Assembly (NCBI GenBank): GCA_016935665.1
Contig: JAFGQN010000127.1
Span: 1 to 64,000 of the forward strand
Source of the DNA: Deltaproteobacteria bacterium
Lineage (GTDB): Bacteria > Myxococcota_A > Polyangia > JAAYKL01
Direction: 5' to 3'
Length of the DNA stretch: 64,000 nt
Shown piece by piece: positions 27,008 through 36,901 of the stretch (the first letter of the stretch is position 1; each line of letters begins with the position of its first letter). The translations under genes and the position numbers were made by a program. The notes under the pieces were generated by a model. It was not told where the DNA came from and searched no databases. It saw only the letters and a program-made list of their open reading frames with translations.

Positions 27008-30000
27008 TTACAAATCTCTCACGCAATAAAATAAGAGAGAATAGCCTTCTGTAGCCGATCTCCCTGTCCAGAATCCAGAGCTGTTTGTTTCAATTACCCA
27101 AACAGCTCTTCGATCAAGGCGAGAAGCATCGCGAGTGGACGTCCAGATATTGGCAGACTGAGCTAGTGGATTGTCAATACCTGGATCCAACGCTAAAATG
27201 GTTTCCACTTCACGTCTGTCAGGCAATCTCCAATCGTTGTATGGGCCCGGTTTTTCAGCACAGGTAGCAAGAGCATCCTCCCAGTTTTGAAGAGAATTGA
27301 GTTCGCTCCACATTAGTCCGGTCCCATAATCGGAGAACGTTCCATCATGATTGTCAAAAATATTAATGCCATAACCGAAACCCATCTGTTCTCCTTTTAC
27401 ACACAGAATTCCCGTATCGGCCTTTCCAGATTTGATGCCCGTACCAGATTCGCCGGTCGCAGCATTGATATACCAGGCTGCTTCGGATGACGCGTCAGTA
27501 TTTAATGAAGTATGAGCCCAGAGATTGAGCTGGGATATATCAAAAATATCTTCCACAGCTGGATAAGCTGTGCCCAGATTCAGAATACTCCATAGTTCGT
27601 GTATCTCCGGCAAACGCCAATCGTTTGCCCCTGGGGGATTCAAACTATCGCAATAGCTTACTGCATCTGACCAGCTGGCCGGATTCGGAGCGTCTTGTTG
27701 TTGCCAAACAAGACCTGTTAGATTGTCGGTTATGGTGCCATCCTGATTTTCTGTGTAGTTGTGAACACGACGTGGATCATTAAAATGGCCATCCTGCCCA
27801 TAGTATGTCTCACCATACGCAATTTCTGAGCAACTCAACCATTCTGTATTTTCCACAATAGGGTTCGCGCATTTGGTCTCATCCTGCCCCGTATCCGGCC
27901 ACATGAATTCGGCATCAAAAGGCACCGGCTCACACAGTTCGCCACTGCCATCCACCAGATAAAAATCATACCGGGCTTCACCATTCGATGGATCACCGCT
28001 CTTAAAATCCAAAGTCCCACTGTTGGCATCAACGGATGTTATCGCCATTCCCGATACCACCGCCGCATTCGGATCGGTTTCCCCCTCCGGCAGCAGTATT
28101 CCCTCAAGGTTCATCGCATCAAGGCCATACCCTTCTATCGCCATGTCCTCCATCGCAAATCCGGGCCAGGCCAGGTCATACTCGAGAGCAGTGACATTTC
28201 GCATTGAGATCATAGACTTATCAACGGCTGCCACGCCGTTTATGCCGTTATAGTTTTTCACCTGAATTGTCGGTTTGACACAACTATTCACCATGCCACG
28301 GGTCATAGTGAAGGTGATTGCCGTGGAAGATGGATTCCCTGGGACATCAGCCAGTTCTGCTTTTTGACCATTCACCCATACCTCGCTCCATGCTTCAAAA
28401 TTTCCACCCTCAATGGTCACATTACCGCTGTTCCCGACGTTGTATTCCTTTTGAGAAATATCATCGACAGACGGATTATCGGGATTAACTGTGACTTCAA
28501 ATTCCGCAATAGTTTCCGCTCCCTCAGCAGTTGCCTTGTACGCATACTGAGACGGATAATCGCAATCCACTTTCATTCCACTCAGAGTCGCAATGCCATC
28601 CGAATCAGAATTTATTGTGCCCAGCAACTCAGTATTGTTTAAATAAAATGACACCGGTTCATCAGCAATTGCATTGTCATATTCGTCCATCACCGCCGCG
28701 ACGAAATCTGACAACGGCTGGCAAGGCCGCATGTTGTGCTGGCCATCGCCGTCAATGGCCAAAACCTTGTCAGCGTTGGCAGGAGTTGCACCAATGCTAA
28801 TGACATCGGAGGGGCCGTTTCCTTTCACCCGGGCAACAACCTCATATACGCCTGAGGCGTCACACCCCTGTTCATAAGAAAAGTATGCCTTCCCGGCACT
28901 ATCCGTAACAACAGAGACAGTGTTGGTCGTTTCGTTTACGGTTGCGCTGCAGTGGGTGCTGTCATATGTGGCATCAATACTCACGTCCACAGCAACACCC
29001 ACCTGGGGCTGGTTGCTTCCATTTGAAAGTGTAAAAGACAAGCCTCCTACCAACGCAGTGCCAACCGTTGTTATCGGGGCCGTTTGATCAAAGCTCAACG
29101 TCCCCTCCGCTGCACCGCCAACAGTAAATGCCACCGTGGTCCCGCACCCAGACGCAATGACCGTCATCTCATCGTTGACTTCTCCCGGAACAGGAACGAC
29201 AGCGGACTCTCCGCCTGCGTCCGTTAAATCAACATAACCCTGCTTTCCGTCGATCATGATCTGTCCGGCTTCATTGGCTGCAAACGCCCACTGAACGATT
29301 TCGTTCTCAACCACATTGCCATGTACGTCTTTGGCTAAAACAATCAGGGGGGAAGTCAACGGTCTCCCAATGGGGCCAACGATTTTCGACGAGGCAGATG
29401 GAGAGACCCGTTCCAATGTGGTACACGCCGACACCTTTGCCGACGCATTTGCAGTGGCCAGAACGATGGGGGGAAGTTTCCCTGTAAAAAGAGTGGGCAT
29501 CCATTGAATCGCCATCGTCTGCGCACCCGCCGTCCCGCCAAGCGTCCACGGCGTCTCAACCCGACCATTCATATCCGACACTACCGTACCATCAGTTGAA
29601 GTGGGTGAACCACCGTCCGATGCATTGAACTGTATAGGAACATTCCCAATGGCATTTCCTGCGTCGTCCTGAACTTCTGCAATTACATGCTGTGCAAGCA
29701 TCTGCCCCACTGTACCCAACTGTCCGTTGGACCCACTGGCGAATACCGCCGTCACTGGACGATGGCCCAGAGCGGTAAACTGCGCGAGAGGCGCCTTATC
29801 CACTGAAACAATAATCGTGTTGTTTTCAGATTTCGTGCCCAGTATCATATTTACAGACGCCTCTTTGGTCGTTTCGTCGGTCTGCACCACGCGAATCTGG
29901 GGATTGCTTCCCGTGGTCGAACCGTTTCCAGCAAGCTCGCCATTATTATCTGAGGACACTTGAAATACCACACTGGCGTTAACGGCATATCCTCCGTCAT

Positions 30001-31486
30001 TCAACACTTTTACGGTGAATGGTTCTGCCAGCGGTTCACCGGCAATTCCCTGCTGATTATTGCCGCTGACAATCTCTATCTCCCTTGGCGACTCGTCAAA
30101 TTCGAGATTAATAGTCGCCACAACATTCAAAGTTCCATAGAGGACCACCTGGTCAGCAATAATTGTGTCAACGAAACCAGCGGCTGAGATGGCTACCTGG
30201 TAGGTTCCAACGGGAACATCGGGCATCTGCCACGTTCCCTGGGAATTGGTTTCCGCCGAAATCTCACCTTTGGCGGTATTGATTTTAACAACAATGCCTT
30301 CGTGAGAGGACAATCCCGTCCGAGTTACTTTTCCTTTGAGCGTTGCCAATGCCGGATTCAAAGAAAAATTCACGTCTGTTGCGGGGGACATCACTGAGAT
30401 TTCGACGGAGTTCAACGTTTCGGCCACATAGCCGTCGTATGATGCCGTAACGTTCCACGTTCCCGGCGCCAACGTATCAAACTCGTATTTACCGGTATTG
30501 GTATCGGCGTACGTATGACGGGGAACGCCCGAACCGCCAACGAGGGTCGCCACGACGTGCACATCAAAAAAGCCATTGCCCTTGTCACTCAAAACCGCTT
30601 TTCCTGAAATAGACGCGGCGCCATAAAGAGCTTTCGTGGGCACTGCCGTGTCCTGACCTCCCACTACCGTCTGACCGGATTCGTCAAGCTCCTGATATTT
30701 GTCGAATGTTGCCTTGACGGTATAATTTCCGACAGGCACATTGTTAATGAGCCAGTATCCCTCCCCGTCTGTTTTGGCACTCAATGATGTGCCTACAATT
30801 GTAACGGAAATGCCGGAATGACTGGAAGCGCCATCAAGCAGAAATCTTCCGGACATTGACCCTTTCAATACGTCCAATATCAGCGTGTCCACATCGGCTG
30901 CATTTCCCGCGACGACCTGTACCGGATTCGATTTTATTGGCGTATATCCGGCAAGCGTTGCTGAAACGGTGTAGCTGCCGGGGACAAGGTCTTCGAATGT
31001 AAAACCGCCATCTCCTTCAGTAGTGGCAGTGGCCTGCCTATCAGTCCCAATCAGAGTTACAGATACGCCTTCGTAGGTTGTCTTCCCGTTTACCTTCACG
31101 ACACCAGACAGGCTTCCGGTTAAAGAAACGGGATTTGTATCTCCACTGTCAGCAGAACTGTCGGACGCGGATGCGCTGTCCTGCAATATCCCGCTATCCG
31201 ATCCGCCGACACTGGTCGACTCACTATTCGTATCATAATAAAAACCCGTGCCACCGTCCGTTGCGGTATCTCCGTCGTACAGAGAATCACTTCCATTGGA
31301 AAAGTGACTGTCCGAACCCGATCCGGACGCTGAGTCTAAAGCAGAGTCTGTTGGAATTAAATCAGTGTTGTTTTCCGAATCATTGACGCCAGTCATGTCA
31401 TCGTCGTTGCAGGCAGACACAGTGGATACCACTGCGGCAATACATAATGTCCATATAAAAGAGTGATCTTTCATCCATTTGCACAT
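27008..31486 (-). CDS. giant lipoprotein with CarboxypepD_reg, Ig-like and DUF1566 domains
   Basis: 1492 residues with lipobox STVSAC and an acidic Ser/Asp/Gly linker (about 30-115). Three to four carboxypeptidase-regulatory-like beta-sandwich repeats follow: GVVKVNGKTTYEGVSVTLIG, SGRFLLDGASSHSGISVTIV and KGKVTRTGLSSHEGIVVKI. Ig-like domains of the bacterial Big_1/invasin type follow (about 490-960). An IPT/TIG-like stretch comes next near 1040-1110. The C-terminus holds two DUF1566/Lcl-type repeats (DGTITDNLTGLVWQQ, then NDWRLPEIHEL; DGTFSDYGTGLMWSE, then NDWRLPDRREVE). It is a rod-like surface protein, probably adhesive or protective. GGAG lies 7 nt before ATG 31486. Confidence 0.85.
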   Translation of the reverse strand: MCKWMKDHSFIWTLCIAAVVSTVSACNDDDMTGVNDSENNTDLIPTDSALDSASGSGSDSHFSNGSDSLYDGDTATDGGTGFYYDTNSESTSVGGSDSGILQDSASASDSSADSGDTNPVSLTGSLSGVVKVNGKTTYEGVSVTLIGTDRQATATTEGDGGFTFEDLVPGSYTVSATLAGYTPIKSNPVQVVAGNAADVDTLILDVLKGSMSGRFLLDGASSHSGISVTIVGTSLSAKTDGEGYWLINNVPVGNYTVKATFDKYQELDESGQTVVGGQDTAVPTKALYGAASISGKAVLSDKGNGFFDVHVVATLVGGSGVPRHTYADTNTGKYEFDTLAPGTWNVTASYDGYVAETLNSVEISVMSPATDVNFSLNPALATLKGKVTRTGLSSHEGIVVKINTAKGEISAETNSQGTWQMPDVPVGTYQVAISAAGFVDTIIADQVVLYGTLNVVATINLEFDESPREIEIVSGNNQQGIAGEPLAEPFTVKVLNDGGYAVNASVVFQVSSDNNGELAGNGSTTGSNPQIRVVQTDETTKEASVNMILGTKSENNTIIVSVDKAPLAQFTALGHRPVTAVFASGSNGQLGTVGQMLAQHVIAEVQDDAGNAIGNVPIQFNASDGGSPTSTDGTVVSDMNGRVETPWTLGGTAGAQTMAIQWMPTLFTGKLPPIVLATANASAKVSACTTLERVSPSASSKIVGPIGRPLTSPLIVLAKDVHGNVVENEIVQWAFAANEAGQIMIDGKQGYVDLTDAGGESAVVPVPGEVNDEMTVIASGCGTTVAFTVGGAAEGTLSFDQTAPITTVGTALVGGLSFTLSNGSNQPQVGVAVDVSIDATYDSTHCSATVNETTNTVSVVTDSAGKAYFSYEQGCDASGVYEVVARVKGNGPSDVISIGATPANADKVLAIDGDGQHNMRPCQPLSDFVAAVMDEYDNAIADEPVSFYLNNTELLGTINSDSDGIATLSGMKVDCDYPSQYAYKATAEGAETIAEFEVTVNPDNPSVDDISQKEYNVGNSGNVTIEGGNFEAWSEVWVNGQKAELADVPGNPSSTAITFTMTRGMVNSCVKPTIQVKNYNGINGVAAVDKSMISMRNVTALEYDLAWPGFAMEDMAIEGYGLDAMNLEGILLPEGETDPNAAVVSGMAITSVDANSGTLDFKSGDPSNGEARYDFYLVDGSGELCEPVPFDAEFMWPDTGQDETKCANPIVENTEWLSCSEIAYGETYYGQDGHFNDPRRVHNYTENQDGTITDNLTGLVWQQQDAPNPASWSDAVSYCDSLNPPGANDWRLPEIHELWSILNLGTAYPAVEDIFDISQLNLWAHTSLNTDASSEAAWYINAATGESGTGIKSGKADTGILCVKGEQMGFGYGINIFDNHDGTFSDYGTGLMWSELNSLQNWEDALATCAEKPGPYNDWRLPDRREVETILALDPGIDNPLAQSANIWTSTRDASRLDRRAVWVIETNSSGFWTGRSATEGYSLLFYCVRDL

Positions 31487-31529
31487 GGAGGGTCTCCTTT
31501 AGTTACTTTCTTTGTGATATAAGGATTAA

Positions 31530-31576
31530 CATAGACATTAATGCAAACCAGCGCCACTGTCTATGGCAAATTAATG
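31530..31576. promoter_or_regulatory. inverted repeat before the giant lipoprotein gene
   Basis: CATAGAC (31530-31536) and GTCTATG (31559-31565) are perfect reverse complements, and each is followed by ATTAATG (31537-31543; 31570-31576). They lie 45-90 nt upstream of the start at 31486, an operator-like position. Regulator unknown. Confidence 0.35.
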
Positions 31577-31751
31577 TATTTCGGGTTGCCAGTTACTCGT
31601 AACGTGCTGAAATACCGCAAAAATATTTTTTTCAAGCCAAACAGGATACACTTGCGAAATATTCGAAATCAGGTGCACCAATCAGGCGTTCTTTTCACCG
31701 ACCGAAAATAACCGAAACGATTTAATTCGATTATATTTTCAGAATTTGCTC

Positions 31752-34073
31752 TTATTCGCTTATTTTCATGGAGGCGATGGCGTCAACAATGTCCTTTCGA
31801 ACACACCCGTGTACATTTCGTTCTCGGAAAAGACTTTCGCGCTCTTTTTTATCCTTTGCGCGAATCAGCACCATTTTAGCTTTTTGGGTGCCCAGTGCTG
31901 CTATCTTTGCCACAATTTCGCGTTTCTCGGCGCAGCTGGCCGCCTGGTTCAAATCCCAGTCATAACTGGCTTCCAGATTCACCAAATCGATAGCCCCCAT
32001 CTGGGCCACTGTTTCTCGGGCCTTTTGCCTGAAACTTTTTCGTTGCGCATGCCCTGCGAACTTTATCAGAATTGGCAGTGCCGCCTCGCCCATCGCTTCT
32101 TTCATGAATACAAGCGCTTCGTCAGTGGCGCGGCCCGACAAAACAATCTGTCGCACATCCTCGGCCAGGATGGGATCATTTCGATACGCCGGCTCCAATT
32201 CAATGGCATTTCGATAAAAATCGAGTGTGTCCTTGTGTTTTCCAACGCATTTGTGCGCTCGAGCCAACAGATAGTTCCCGCCGGCCGCATTGCAATCCGA
32301 AGTCAGCAGGTAGTTTTCCAGTTCCTCGACTGACTTGGTACACCGGTCGCGCTGAATATCTCTTTCAATCGCCTGCAGTGTATCGTCCAGCGGCGCAGGT
32401 GTATCGTGCTTTGCTCCCTTTTTGGATTCCGCCAATGACGCAACGTCTGCATCTTTTGCCTCTGAAGCTGACTGGGCCGACGCAACCACTTCCTCACGCT
32501 CTTGAACCTCTGTTGCTGGTTTTACGTCCGGCGCCGCTTTTCCAGCGCCGGAAACATTCACCAATTGATTCCTGCCGGCGGATGACGGTGATTTAACAGA
32601 AACCTCTCTATCCGTAGCGTCCGCGTTTTTCGTGGCTTTTGCAGATGTTTTTTCCTCAATTTCGATGGGCGCTGCAACCGGCGCAGCCCCTCCTTGTGAC
32701 TTCCCCGCAAGATCTGACACGACCGCCTGAACGGAATCCACCACGTCGGTTTTGGCCAAAACGACCGCAGTCAAACCTCCGAGCGCTATGAACATCGACA
32801 AAAAGACAAAACGAATCAGCACCAGCTTTCCCACCCGTTCCCGAAACAGGAACCGAATTCTATTGGGCCAACTTGCCCTTTTTCGATTACGGCCGCATGT
32901 ATACCAGTAAACAAGATCATCCAAAGGACGATGAAACAAATCGCCTAAAGTGATGGCTCGATGGGATGTATGGGTTTTCCGAGGGGGTACGCTGCTTTCA
33001 TCAACAACAGAATTGACCGCTGATTCACCGGCCCCAGTCATTGCTCCCTGAATCTTTTCTCTAACCAGCAGCAACGAATGCATCATCGCCCTGGCATTGG
33101 AAAAGCGCATGGCCGGCTCCCGAGAGAGCACCTTTTTCAGGAACTCCTCAAGTGGTTCCGGCCAGCTTTTTCCCGATATTTCGGCCAGGGTCGGGGCGGG
33201 TTGATTGAGCTTGGCGGTGAGCACATCCACCATGTCTTCACCCGGGAAAACCTGTTTTGCGGTCAATAAGCGAAACAGCGTAATACCCACTGAATACAAA
33301 TCACCGCGGGCATCCACCGGATTGCCACGAAGTTGTTCCGGGGCCATGTATTGAGGCGTTCCCATCACCAGCCCCTTTGTGGTAATCGCGGGACTGTCTT
33401 TGGCGCGCACTTCCGCCTTGGCCATGCCGAAATCCAGTATTTTAATCAGCGTCTCGCCGTTATCAAGCCGACAGCGCATCACATTTTCCATCTTTATATC
33501 GCGATGAATAATGCCCTTGCTGTGCGCATGTTCCAACCCCGAAAGAATCTGCAGCGTATACTCTATGGCTTCATCAATGGGCACTGGCCCCTGACGAACC
33601 ACATCGGACAGCTGATCACCATCCACGTATTCCATCACCAGATACAGATTATTATCATCGTTATGGCCAAAGTCGGTGACGCTGATACAATTGGGATGAC
33701 TTAACTTGCTGCACGACGCCGCTTCCCTCTCAAATCGCGCTACGAAATCCTTGCGAAGCGCCAGGTCGGGAATAATCATTTTTAATGCAAACGGTTTGTT
33801 GAGTCGTTTGTGATTGACCAGAAATACCGAGCCCATGGCCCCCACGCCCAGACAGCGCACCACCTCGTAGCGGCCATCCACAATATCACCCGGTTTGAAA
33901 ATTTTCGTCGCGCTTTTGGAATCCAGCCCCAGAGTTCGTGCTACCTTGCTGGCAGATGGAAAGTTCATGCGCCTTTCATCCTGGTTTGCTGAACCGCTCC
34001 GGGCAGACGTTCTCTCCTCCACGTCCGTCACAGACAGCTCGACGGTATGCTGTGTCTCTCTATATTTAGTCAC
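31752..34073 (-). CDS. Hanks-type Ser/Thr protein kinase with TPR-like C-terminus
   Basis: 773 residues from GTG 34073, or 738 from ATG 33968, which has AAAGG closer upstream. The kinase domain (about 65-330) has the glycine loop LGVGAMGSVF, the lysine in PFALKMI, the catalytic loop IIHRDIKMENV, DFGMAKAE, and the activation-segment end MGTPQYMAPEQL, so it looks active. A linker, one membrane helix (LIRFVFLSMFIALGGLTAVVL, about 430-455) and an Ala/Lys/Glu-rich stretch follow. The C-terminal TPR/HEAT-like region (about 545-773) would lie outside the cytoplasm. There are no PASTA repeats. It starts 75 nt after batE and may share its transcript, which suggests signalling tied to the Bat system. 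Confidence 0.92.
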   Translation of the reverse strand: MTKYRETQHTVELSVTDVEERTSARSGSANQDERRMNFPSASKVARTLGLDSKSATKIFKPGDIVDGRYEVVRCLGVGAMGSVFLVNHKRLNKPFALKMIIPDLALRKDFVARFEREAASCSKLSHPNCISVTDFGHNDDNNLYLVMEYVDGDQLSDVVRQGPVPIDEAIEYTLQILSGLEHAHSKGIIHRDIKMENVMRCRLDNGETLIKILDFGMAKAEVRAKDSPAITTKGLVMGTPQYMAPEQLRGNPVDARGDLYSVGITLFRLLTAKQVFPGEDMVDVLTAKLNQPAPTLAEISGKSWPEPLEEFLKKVLSREPAMRFSNARAMMHSLLLVREKIQGAMTGAGESAVNSVVDESSVPPRKTHTSHRAITLGDLFHRPLDDLVYWYTCGRNRKRASWPNRIRFLFRERVGKLVLIRFVFLSMFIALGGLTAVVLAKTDVVDSVQAVVSDLAGKSQGGAAPVAAPIEIEEKTSAKATKNADATDREVSVKSPSSAGRNQLVNVSGAGKAAPDVKPATEVQEREEVVASAQSASEAKDADVASLAESKKGAKHDTPAPLDDTLQAIERDIQRDRCTKSVEELENYLLTSDCNAAGGNYLLARAHKCVGKHKDTLDFYRNAIELEPAYRNDPILAEDVRQIVLSGRATDEALVFMKEAMGEAALPILIKFAGHAQRKSFRQKARETVAQMGAIDLVNLEASYDWDLNQAASCAEKREIVAKIAALGTQKAKMVLIRAKDKKERESLFRERNVHGCVRKDIVDAIASMKISE

Positions 34074-34148
34074 GGGTTATATGTAATATGAAATGATTGA
34101 TAACTCAACTTACAGAAACGTATTGAAGCGCTTTTGATAAGTTGCCTA

Positions 34149-34934
34149 TCAGATACGACCAAGAGTTTCCCGGCGCACCCAGCCATCTCGACCCTGATCA
34201 TCGCGAATTTTGGCAAAACCACGTTTGTTTTCGAGGATCGTGACACGGCTGCCTTCTTCCAGGTCGAATCGTTTGACGGCCTCATTGGGGCCTTCGTACA
34301 CCGGCCGTAAATCGTTTTCAACAGATACCACAACCGCTTCGTGTTCGTACCATGTCTGGTGTCGTTTTCCTAAAAGAACAGTGCCCATACAGATGGAGAC
34401 CACCAGCAGAATCCCTGCCGTCACTCCCAGCGACAGTCGAATCCACTCGCCCACGAAAAAACGTCTGGCGAATAACACACCAAAAAAAAGCAGGTGAAAA
34501 ACAAGAAATGTCACCGAAGCGCTGGTCACCGTAAACCGATCCAGTATGGTGCGCCAGGGACCAGCCGCCGGCGCCAAATCCGCATCACGCCCCTGTTGAT
34601 TGGCGCGCCGGGCAATGTAATCGCGAATCACTTTCAGGTTGAACACCGCATTGTCATCCAGAGGGTGCTGGGTAAGCACTTTTTCGTAATACTGCACTGC
34701 ACGTCCCAAATGTCCCATTCGGGACTCGGCAGTCGCTCTGTTGTAAAAAAGTGTCGCGGAATTGACTCCCAACTTTTCCAGTTCTGAATACTTTTCTATC
34801 GCTTCTGCATAGTTGCCCTCACCAAACGCCTCATTTGCCTGTTGAAATACCACTTCAACCGTGTTGGCCATTGTCACAGAAGTCATCGAGATGACCACAC
34901 CCGCAAGCAATATGCCAATCATCACACGCGTCAT
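34149..34934 (-). CDS. batE: BatE-like TPR/SH3 protein
   Basis: 261 residues. After a signal peptide (ending near TMANT) come TPR repeats (EVVFQQANEAFGEGNYAEAI, ATLFYNRATAESRMGHLG). Two membrane helices follow (about 140-190), then a C-terminal SH3-like domain (SRVTILENKRGFAKIRDDQG, GWVRRETLG). This matches BatE of Bacteroides-type aerotolerance operons. The start overlaps the batD stop by four bases (ATGA), giving translational coupling. It is the last bat gene; the kinase gene follows. Role: envelope-anchored part of the MoxR-vWA assembly whose substrate is not known. Confidence 0.85.
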   Translation of the reverse strand: MTRVMIGILLAGVVISMTSVTMANTVEVVFQQANEAFGEGNYAEAIEKYSELEKLGVNSATLFYNRATAESRMGHLGRAVQYYEKVLTQHPLDDNAVFNLKVIRDYIARRANQQGRDADLAPAAGPWRTILDRFTVTSASVTFLVFHLLFFGVLFARRFFVGEWIRLSLGVTAGILLVVSICMGTVLLGKRHQTWYEHEAVVVSVENDLRPVYEGPNEAVKRFDLEEGSRVTILENKRGFAKIRDDQGRDGWVRRETLGRI

Positions 34935-36901
34935 ACCTGGCCTCCGTTTCTGCGGAGAATGGGTTTTAGCGATACACTGCCCAGAGTCGCAATGAGATCC
35001 CGGGCCCGTTGAATGTCACCTTTTCGTTCTCCTGCGCCCCCCCCCGTTCTGGCAAACCGGGCGAATTCATACTCCTCCAACGACGCGACCACATCTCTGG
35101 CCAGCTTATCTTCCACTCCCCTTGCGGAAAGTCGCTGTATTAATTGATTCATGGTGTCTCCCACAACGTTTTCCTCCAGTCTATCTTCGAGAAACGTCAA
35201 CAGAATCTTATGCAGTCTGGAAAAAAACTGATCGTTCGACAACTCACTCTCTTTTTCGAGCAGAGAAAGGGATTTTCGTGCATCAGACTCCGCGCGACGG
35301 GAGCGGCTGCGATTGAAATTCTCGGCAGCGCGCCTCCGGACACGCACAGAAATCAGATATGCGATAAACAGAACGGGCACACCAAAAACCAAAGTCCTGT
35401 ACCACCACCGCACAAACATGGGCGGCCCGGACCGGGTCGTTTCCACCTGGTTCACGATGGTACGCATCTGAGCATTCATTCGCTCAATGGGCGCGCTGAC
35501 TTTTTCAGGAGAGGAAGTTAATGCCCCCGACGATGTCAGTGGCATCATTTCCCGTTTCTTCCCCTCTTCAACTTTAATCACAATGGGATCGCTGGTGCGC
35601 GTGCGATATGTTTTGGATGCCAAATCAAAATAGCTGAAGGTCAACGATGGAATGGTCCATTTTCCGGGTTTCTCCGGAATAAACAATGTTTGAGACTGGC
35701 TCACACCGGACACCACACCGCCGCGCGCCTGCACCTCAACATCGGTTTCCGGTGCATAAATCTTAAAACCGTCCACCTCGGCGAACTCCGGCAACTGAAT
35801 TCCGCGAATATTGCCACTGCCGCGAACATTCACGGTGACGGTAACCGGTTCCCCCACTTTTACCTCTTTTTGATTGGTATCCACCAGGAAGCTGAGATTG
35901 CCCACGTTCGCATCATTGAAATTGTCGGGGCGACCATCTTTAGGCAACGGCAAAACGTCAATCTCAACGGCACTTGCCGCCCGCTTCACTTCTTTGCCAC
36001 GGGAAAAACTGAAAAATCCGCCACCACCCACAACAAACGAAAAAACCGGTGGTGCAATGGTTAATTTACCAGATTTTAACGGAAACAGCGCCAGTTTTTT
36101 CAAAATTACCTGCTCATATAACGTACCGTTAATAACCACCTGACGATTCCGATGATTTCGCAAATCGAAATCCTCAAATCGCTCCACCCAAAACCCCTCC
36201 GTCCCTGGTTCTTTGTCAAACTGATTGGCGCGAATATTATTTACCGACGTAAACAGATACACATCGAGAATAATCTGTTCCCCGACCATACATGTGGATT
36301 TGGAAGGGATCATGTGCAAAAAATAGTCTTCATCGATTCGCGCGCCTTTGAGCTGCTCCTCGGTCAAATCGTCGGACTGGGGCGTTGGCTGCCCCCCCTG
36401 CACTGGAGCTGACGCACCGGCGCTGGCGCCATCGAATACTTCCAGCGGATAGCTTTTTCCATTGAATGTGTAGCCATCCAGAACCACTTTCACAGGGCCA
36501 ATGGCAAATTTCCCGGGTTTGGGCGCCATCAGAACAATATCGTAACGCGTGGTGCCGGAATTTTGAATGACCTGTTTTGAATTCTGCCCGGAACCAAAGC
36601 TGAACGAAAAGGAATAACCCGAACTGGGTCTGGAGACATTTTTACGAAGCACCTGGAACCCATCAAACTGCGGAAGCGATATTTGGGGATCTCCCTGCCC
36701 CTCCGTTGTCACGCTGATTTGCACCTGAAACGGTTCGCCGGCAACAAACGCCTGCCTGTCAAACTGCACTTGAATATCCGGCTCCGGCGGACGAGGGGCG
36801 GCCTGAGCCTTTGCCGCCGCGAAACAGAATGCCACCAATACCAGGGCCACTGCCACAGTTGAATGCACAACGCGCTGTTCACGCAATATTGCCATTCCCA
36901 T
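34931..36901 (-). CDS. batD: BatD, oxygen-tolerance/aerotolerance membrane protein
   Basis: 656 residues with a signal peptide ending around AAKAQA. Long beta-rich extracytoplasmic repeats follow, typical of the BatD family (QVQFDRQAFVAGEPFQVQIS; NQKEVKVGEPVTVTVNVRGSG). A membrane helix lies near 505-525 (RWWYRTLVFGVPVLFIAYLI), and a basic cytoplasmic helical tail completes it. ATG 36901 overlaps the TGA of batC by one base (TGATG), with AAGGA 6 nt upstream. It lies between batC and batE in the expected order. Confidence 0.9.
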   Translation of the reverse strand: MGMAILREQRVVHSTVAVALVLVAFCFAAAKAQAAPRPPEPDIQVQFDRQAFVAGEPFQVQISVTTEGQGDPQISLPQFDGFQVLRKNVSRPSSGYSFSFSFGSGQNSKQVIQNSGTTRYDIVLMAPKPGKFAIGPVKVVLDGYTFNGKSYPLEVFDGASAGASAPVQGGQPTPQSDDLTEEQLKGARIDEDYFLHMIPSKSTCMVGEQIILDVYLFTSVNNIRANQFDKEPGTEGFWVERFEDFDLRNHRNRQVVINGTLYEQVILKKLALFPLKSGKLTIAPPVFSFVVGGGGFFSFSRGKEVKRAASAVEIDVLPLPKDGRPDNFNDANVGNLSFLVDTNQKEVKVGEPVTVTVNVRGSGNIRGIQLPEFAEVDGFKIYAPETDVEVQARGGVVSGVSQSQTLFIPEKPGKWTIPSLTFSYFDLASKTYRTRTSDPIVIKVEEGKKREMMPLTSSGALTSSPEKVSAPIERMNAQMRTIVNQVETTRSGPPMFVRWWYRTLVFGVPVLFIAYLISVRVRRRAAENFNRSRSRRAESDARKSLSLLEKESELSNDQFFSRLHKILLTFLEDRLEENVVGDTMNQLIQRLSARGVEDKLARDVVASLEEYEFARFARTGGGAGERKGDIQRARDLIATLGSVSLKPILRRNGGQV

